This document shows positions 60,215 to 64,000 of a stretch of 64,000 bases of DNA, piece by piece. A program made the position numbers and the translations under genes. Source of the DNA: CAYVIB01 sp964451365 (lineage in GTDB: Bacteria > Pseudomonadota > Gammaproteobacteria > Pseudomonadales > Cellvibrionaceae). The stretch is taken from positions 65,640 to 129,639 of the forward strand of contig CAYVIB010000011.1 in NCBI GenBank assembly GCA_964451365.1, given 5' to 3'. The first letter of the stretch is position 1, and each line of letters opens with the position of its first letter. The notes under the pieces are model-generated. The model was not told the origin of the DNA, did not search any database, and saw nothing but the letters and a program-made list of their open reading frames with translations.

Positions 60215-61987
60215 TTAATAAGTACGTACCGTCGGTTCAAATGCATCCATGGTTTTCGGAGCAAAATTAACCGCGCGTTTGCCAACCCGCTTTTCAGCCG
60301 GGAAAAACAGCGAATGGCACAACCAGTTGGTGTCGTCGCGCTCCTGGAAATCCTCCCGCGCATGCGCACCGCGCGATTCCTTTCTCTCCTCGGCGGCAAT
60401 CGCCGTGGCCTCGGCCACTTCAAATAAATTCTGCACTTCCAGCGCCTCGATTCGCGCGGTGTTAAACACGTTGCTTTTATCCGTCAGCGAAATATTTTCC
60501 ACCCGCTCGCGCAAGGCGGCGAGTTTTTGAATGCCTTCCTGCATATATTCGCCTTTGCGGAACACGCCGAAATGGTTCTGCATAATACCCTGCAATTCCG
60601 TGCGCAACACCGGTGCCGACTCACCACTGGCGGAGCTGTTTAATTTATTGAGGCGGAACATTGCCGCTTCAATATCACTTTCGCTCGGCGCGCGTACCTC
60701 CATGCCTTCACGCAACGCTTTTTCGATAAACATGCCCGATGCGCGACCGAATACCACCAGGTCGAGCAGCGAATTACCGCCAAGCCGGTTGGCGCCATGC
60801 ACCGACACACAGGCCACCTCACCGCAGGCAAAGAAACCGTCAATCACTTTATCGCTGCCATCCCCGCCTTGCGTCAGGGCCTGACCGTGAACATTGGTTG
60901 GAATACCACCCATCATATAGTGACAGGTGGGCACTACCGGTATTGGTTCCTTGATCGGGTCCGCGTGAGCGAATGTGCGTGACAGTTCAAGAATACCCGG
61001 CAGGCGCTCGTTAAGCGTATCCGCGCCCAAATGGTCCAGCTTCAGCAACACATGGTCGCCTTTGTCACCGCAACCGTTGCCCTCAAGAATTTCCAATACC
61101 ATCGAACGTGCAACCACGTCGCGGCTGGCCAGGTCTTTAGCGTTGGGCGCGTAGCGCTCCATAAAACGTTCGCCGTGTTTGTTGATAAGGTAGCCGCCCT
61201 CGCCGCGACAACCTTCGGTGACCAGCACGCCCGCGCCGTGAATGCCGGTGGGGTGGAATTGCCACATTTCGATATCCTGCACCGGAAAACCCGCCCGCAG
61301 CGCCATGCCCACGCCATCGCCGGTGTTGATATGGGCGTTGGTGGTGGAGGCGAAAATACGCCCCGCGCCACCGGTGGCTAAAACGGTGGCCTTGGATTTA
61401 ATAAATACTACTTCGCCGTCTTCCATATTGATGGCAATAACGCCACAGACCGCACCGTCCTGATTTTTCACCAGGTCGACCGCAAACCATTCATTCAGGA
61501 AAACGGTGTTGTTTTTAATGTTGCCCTGGTACAGCGCGTGCAGCAGCGCGTGCCCGGTTCTGTCCGCCGCCGCGCAGGTTCGCGAGGCCTGTCCGCCGCG
61601 ACCGAAATCCTTCGACTGCCCGCCGAACGGACGCTGGTATATACGGCCGTTGTCGGTACGGGAAAATGGCAGCCCCATATGTTCGAGTTCGAACACCACT
61701 TCCGGTCCGACGGAACACATGTATTCAATGGCATCCTGGTCGCCGATATAGTCGGAGCCTTTCACCGTGTCGTACATATGCCAGCGCCAGTCATCATTCG
61801 GGTCCGCGCTGGCGATCGCGCAGGTAATACCTCCCTGTGCGGACACGGTGTGGGAACGCGTGGGAAACACTTTGGTGACCACCGCGGTTTTATAGCCGGA
61901 CTGTGCCATCTGCAGCGCCGCGCGCATACCCGCGCCGCCGCCGCCAACAACGATACCGTCAAATGAAATTGTTCTGATATTAGCCAT
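60215..61987 (-). CDS. sdhA: Succinate dehydrogenase flavoprotein subunit
   Basis: Catalytic subunit of complex II, oxidizing succinate to fumarate. The 590 residues contain the FAD-binding DGIVVGGGGAGMRAAL, the covalent flavin His46 in FPTRSHTVSAQGGI, the active-site HPTGIHGAGVLVTEGCRGEGG and TCHYMMGGIPTNVHGQ. The C-terminal REESRGAHARED-like KESRGAHAREDFQERDD is also present. ATG at 61987 overlaps the sdhD stop (TAATG); the longer frame upstream is an artefact. Confidence 0.98.
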   Translation of the reverse strand: MANIRTISFDGIVVGGGGAGMRAALQMAQSGYKTAVVTKVFPTRSHTVSAQGGITCAIASADPNDDWRWHMYDTVKGSDYIGDQDAIEYMCSVGPEVVFELEHMGLPFSRTDNGRIYQRPFGGQSKDFGRGGQASRTCAAADRTGHALLHALYQGNIKNNTVFLNEWFAVDLVKNQDGAVCGVIAINMEDGEVVFIKSKATVLATGGAGRIFASTTNAHINTGDGVGMALRAGFPVQDIEMWQFHPTGIHGAGVLVTEGCRGEGGYLINKHGERFMERYAPNAKDLASRDVVARSMVLEILEGNGCGDKGDHVLLKLDHLGADTLNERLPGILELSRTFAHADPIKEPIPVVPTCHYMMGGIPTNVHGQALTQGGDGSDKVIDGFFACGEVACVSVHGANRLGGNSLLDLVVFGRASGMFIEKALREGMEVRAPSESDIEAAMFRLNKLNSSASGESAPVLRTELQGIMQNHFGVFRKGEYMQEGIQKLAALRERVENISLTDKSNVFNTARIEALEVQNLFEVAEATAIAAEERKESRGAHAREDFQERDDTNWLCHSLFFPAEKRVGKRAVNFAPKTMDAFEPTVRTY

Positions 61988-62358
61988 TAGTTTAAACCCC
62001 ACAACATCTCGATGCCCCAGATTACATAGAACACCGTTACCAGCGCATAAACGCCCAATACCAGAAGACGCAGGAAAAGCGCGGGCGAACCGATCATTCG
62101 GTCGGTCAGGTAGTCTGTCACTACCGTCCAAAGTCCAATCCAGCCGTGCACGGCAATGGACAAAAGAGCAAGCAGGCTGAACACCTTCATCCAGAACCGG
62201 GAAAACAGACCGGCCCAGACCTCATAGGTCAGGTCCGGAGTTAAAAGCAGAAAAGCGATAATAAAGATGGTATACGCAGCGAGAATGACCGCGCTGACCC
62301 GCTGCATCAACCAGTCGTAAAGGCCGTTTCGCCCCAGGTTGGTGACCGTTGTTACCAT
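61987..62358 (-). CDS. sdhD: Succinate dehydrogenase membrane anchor subunit
   Basis: Hydrophobic heme/quinone-binding anchor of complex II. 123 residues with three membrane helices; RNGLYDWLMQRVSAVILAAY and VHGWIGLWTVVTDYL hold the conserved Arg, Ser, His and Asp residues. ATG at 62358, seven bases after GGGAG, overlaps the sdhC stop. A GTG two codons earlier is possible. Start and sequence resemble Pseudomonas SdhD (MVTxVTNLxRxGLYDW). Confidence 0.94.
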   Translation of the reverse strand: MVTTVTNLGRNGLYDWLMQRVSAVILAAYTIFIIAFLLLTPDLTYEVWAGLFSRFWMKVFSLLALLSIAVHGWIGLWTVVTDYLTDRMIGSPALFLRLLVLGVYALVTVFYVIWGIEMLWGLN

Positions 62359-62726
62359 ATCCACACTCCCGCCAGAATCATTAACACAACCGCAATCGCA
62401 AAGGTCAGCCCGGCACCTGTCCTGCCGCCTTTCAGGGATTCGCCAATCCCGAGGTCCATCAATAAATGGCGGAGCCCCGCGACAAGGTGAAACGCCAGTG
62501 CCGCCAACACAGCCCAGACAATGAGTTTTGCCAACGGCAAAGTAAGTGTTTCGCGAACCGCCGCAAATCCTTCTTCCGAGTTCAGGCTGGTATCGAGCAT
62601 CCAGAGCAGAATCAGGACTCCCGCCAACAACACAATACCGGTGATACGGTGGGTTATTGACGAGATGGCCATAATGGGAAATTTAATGGTGGACAGATCT
62701 AAATTGACAGGTCGTTTTTTGTTCAC
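62352..62726 (-). CDS. sdhC: Succinate dehydrogenase cytochrome b556 subunit
   Basis: Large anchor subunit of complex II. 124 residues and three membrane helices. RPVNLDLSTIKFPIMAISSI is followed by THRITGI (conserved Ser/His/Arg quinone-site region) and LVAGLRHLLMDLG (heme-ligand His). GTG at 62726 aligns with relatives starting MNxxRPVNLDL and has AAGGTG nine bases upstream; GTG 62738 is an alternative. First gene of the sdhCDAB-sucAB-lpd-sucCD run. Confidence 0.95.
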   Translation of the reverse strand: MNKKRPVNLDLSTIKFPIMAISSITHRITGIVLLAGVLILLWMLDTSLNSEEGFAAVRETLTLPLAKLIVWAVLAALAFHLVAGLRHLLMDLGIGESLKGGRTGAGLTFAIAVVLMILAGVWIW

Positions 62727-62896
62727 AATAGGGTGCACCTTGTTTCAGCAGGCGACTGGAAATCGTCTGTTTGCACGACTTCTTCCAGGCTGTGCTCGAA
62801 CAACAACTTGGATGTTTTGGTTAAACCAGAGAAGACCAACTGGCCAGACGTTTCCGCGTCCAAAATTACACTAACGACGCCTTACAACCGCGCGGG

Positions 62897-62925
62897 ATTA
62901 TAGTGACGAGGCGCCAAAAATACAA
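62897..62925 (-). promoter_or_regulatory. Predicted promoter of the sdh-suc operon
   Basis: On the minus strand a perfect TATAAT (62897-62902) lies 17 bp after a weak TTGTAT (62920-62925). A start point near 62890 would leave a 5' leader of about 160 nt. Confidence 0.6.
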
Positions 62926-63254
62926 ACACTCATAAGCACTTAGCGCGTATTAAACCAGGTAGAATTGGGCAGTGTGGCACCAAGATGGTTCCCACTCCCA
63001 ATTTTTGCCCAAACTAAGTGCGAAAATAACGGAACCACAATCAGTAAAGCAGAAAGTTCTTAATTCTGCCGCCATTTGCGGCTAACAATGCCGCAAAATT
63101 TTAGCTACACTTCCGCGCCGAGATGGCTGTATTCCCCATTTCTCGCCACTACCGACCGTATTGTAAAAGTGGCTATACCACTTTTGGTTTACGACTTTGG
63201 TCTGTATCCGATCAAAAAAGCATGTTTTCCGGTCTACCGCCCGGGACTTTCAGA

Positions 63255-63282
63255 TTGACATTGAACGGAAGAACTTTATAGT
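63255..63282 (+). promoter_or_regulatory. Predicted sigma-70 promoter of gltA
   Basis: TTGACA (63255-63260), a 16-bp spacer and TATAGT (63277-63282). The start point near 63289 gives a leader of about 90 nt to the gltA ATG at 63380. Confidence 0.75.
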
Positions 63283-63379
63283 TGTTCCTCCCGAATCTGT
63301 GCACCACTTGTCTGAAAACCCCGGGCTACGTGGATGATCGATGTAATTTCCGTTATTTTAGTTATCTAAGGAGTCCGAA

Positions 63380-64000
63380 ATGACTGATAAGAAAGCCATC
63401 CTTACGGTCGACGGTTTGGACGCGCCAATTGAATTGCCGGTTTATTCCGGCACGCTTGGGCCCGATGTTATCGATGTGCGCGCGCTGACCCAGAAAGGCT
63501 TTTTCACGTACGACCCAGGCTTTGTCTCCACCGCTTCCTGCGACTCCAGGATCACATATATCGATGGTGAAAAAGGCATCCTGCTTCACCGCGGATATCC
63601 TATTGAAGAGCTGGCGGAAAAATCCGACTATCTTGAAACCTGCTATCTGCTGTTGCACGGCGAACTGCCATCGGCGGCCGAATACGCCGAATTCTCTTCC
63701 ATCATTACTCATCACACCATGGTGCACGAATCCATTGCGCGCTTCTTCCGGGGATTCCACTACGATTCGCACCCCATGGCAATGATGTGCGGCATCGTCG
63801 GTGCCCTGTCGGCCTTTTATCACGATTCGCTCGACATCAATAATCCAGAACATCGCCTGATCTCGGCGCACCGGTTAATTGCCAAAATGCCGACGCTGGC
63901 CGCCATGTGCTACAAGCACTCCCAGGGGCAACCCTTTATTTACCCCGACAACTCCCTGACCTACTCCGAAAACTTTCTGAACATGATGTTCGGCACGCCG
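63380..64000 (+). CDS. gltA: Citrate synthase, N-terminal part (C-terminus beyond window)
   Basis: Condenses oxaloacetate and acetyl-CoA, the entry step of the TCA cycle. The first 207 codons are present (relatives about 430). The sequence starts MTDKKAILTVDGLDAPIELP and includes TYDPGFVSTASCDSRITYID and GEKGILLHRGYPIEELAEKS, diagnostic of the hexameric type II enzyme regulated by NADH in Gram-negative bacteria. ATG at 63380 follows AAGGAG by about six bases. Divergent from sdhCDAB, as in E. coli and Pseudomonas. Confidence 0.97.
   Translation, partial: MTDKKAILTVDGLDAPIELPVYSGTLGPDVIDVRALTQKGFFTYDPGFVSTASCDSRITYIDGEKGILLHRGYPIEELAEKSDYLETCYLLLHGELPSAAEYAEFSSIITHHTMVHESIARFFRGFHYDSHPMAMMCGIVGALSAFYHDSLDINNPEHRLISAHRLIAKMPTLAAMCYKHSQGQPFIYPDNSLTYSENFLNMMFGTP

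Larger units (their letters stand above)
62727..63379. other. 653-bp divergent control region between sdhC and gltA
   Basis: No gene seen. It contains the predicted sdhC promoter (62897-62925) and gltA promoter (63255-63282). A hairpin TTTGCGGC/GCCGCAAA lies at 63075-63097, roughly mid-way. The long leaders (about 160 nt for sdhC, about 90 nt for gltA) leave space for regulators or small RNA pairing, but I could not assign any. Confidence 0.6.

Noticed and set aside
1..64000. tRNA, rRNA, CRISPR arrays, prophage or toxin-antitoxin genes
   Set aside because: I looked for clover-leaf-like sequences, regularly spaced repeats and typical phage or toxin genes and saw none; without a computational scan, very short or divergent examples cannot be excluded.

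Overview
The window is a 64-kb piece of a gammaproteobacterial chromosome with about 54 protein genes. It carries no tRNA, rRNA, prophage, CRISPR or complete transposon that I could find. Gene content and order (fimV-truA-trpF-trpB-trpA-accD-folC-SPOR protein; leuC-leuD-leuB-asd; cvpA-purF-metZ; gltA divergent from sdhCDAB-sucAB-lpd-sucCD) resemble the Pseudomonas/Cellvibrio branch. A 22-serine linker in a lipoprotein, a GH105-type unsaturated glucuronyl/galacturonyl hydrolase and a phosphofructokinase next to aldolase point to a Cellvibrionaceae-like, polysaccharide-degrading marine or soil bacterium (Saccharophagus, Teredinibacter, Cellvibrio or a relative). That placement is inference from content, not from a search. 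Most genes lie on the minus strand.

Layout. 1-879: the first two thirds of amtB. 1104-5086: a moxR-DUF58-tgpA unit (AAA+ ATPase, DUF58 protein, membrane transglutaminase). 5151-9526: a VanZ-like membrane protein, then metZ, purF and cvpA. 9687-15396: accessory genes (response regulator with TPR repeats, Gly/Cys-tailed membrane protein coupled to a GH105 hydrolase, TraB/GumN protein, M23 peptidase). These separate cvpA from the SPOR protein gene it usually adjoins in relatives. 15393-21957: SPOR protein, folC, accD, trpA, trpB, trpF, truA. 22067-25360: fimV. 25887-28857: a LuxR-type regulator and a polyserine lipoprotein. 29049-33433: asd, leuB, leuD, leuC, with a divergent LysR regulator and an outer membrane barrel gene at 33556-35266. 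35329-45836: an unknown Cys-rich secreted protein, aroC, prmB, folE, a DUF4892 protein, an alpha/beta hydrolase, sixA, a DUF4389 protein, gpsA, htpG and a DUF4156 lipoprotein. 46195-48464: pfk convergent with class II fba. 48655-50939: a coupled pair, trypsin-like periplasmic protease and FHA-domain membrane protein. 51008-62726: the TCA cluster sdhCDAB-sucAB-lpd-sucCD, with divergent gltA running off the right edge.

How the genes work together. The right third encodes most of the oxidative TCA cycle: citrate synthase, 2-oxoglutarate dehydrogenase, succinyl-CoA synthetase and succinate dehydrogenase. It is fed by glycolysis through pfk and fba. The left and middle parts supply amino acids (Trp, Leu, Met, the aspartate family, chorismate), purines, folate, malonyl-CoA and glycerol-3-phosphate, and envelope functions.

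Regulatory signals readable in the sequence include a textbook sigma-32 promoter for htpG, a sigma-70 promoter with a LysR-type dyad in front of leuC, good promoters for gltA and sdhC, and several intrinsic terminators. Mobile or repeated DNA is limited to a 312-bp MITE-like element with 31-bp terminal inverted repeats between sucB and sucA, and two copies of a short palindromic repeat. I found no convincing new defence or biosynthetic system. The most interesting candidates are the protease/FHA pair, the GH105/Gly-Cys protein pair, the MITE inside the 2-oxoglutarate dehydrogenase locus, and a phosphofructokinase with a mixed ATP/PPi active-site signature.
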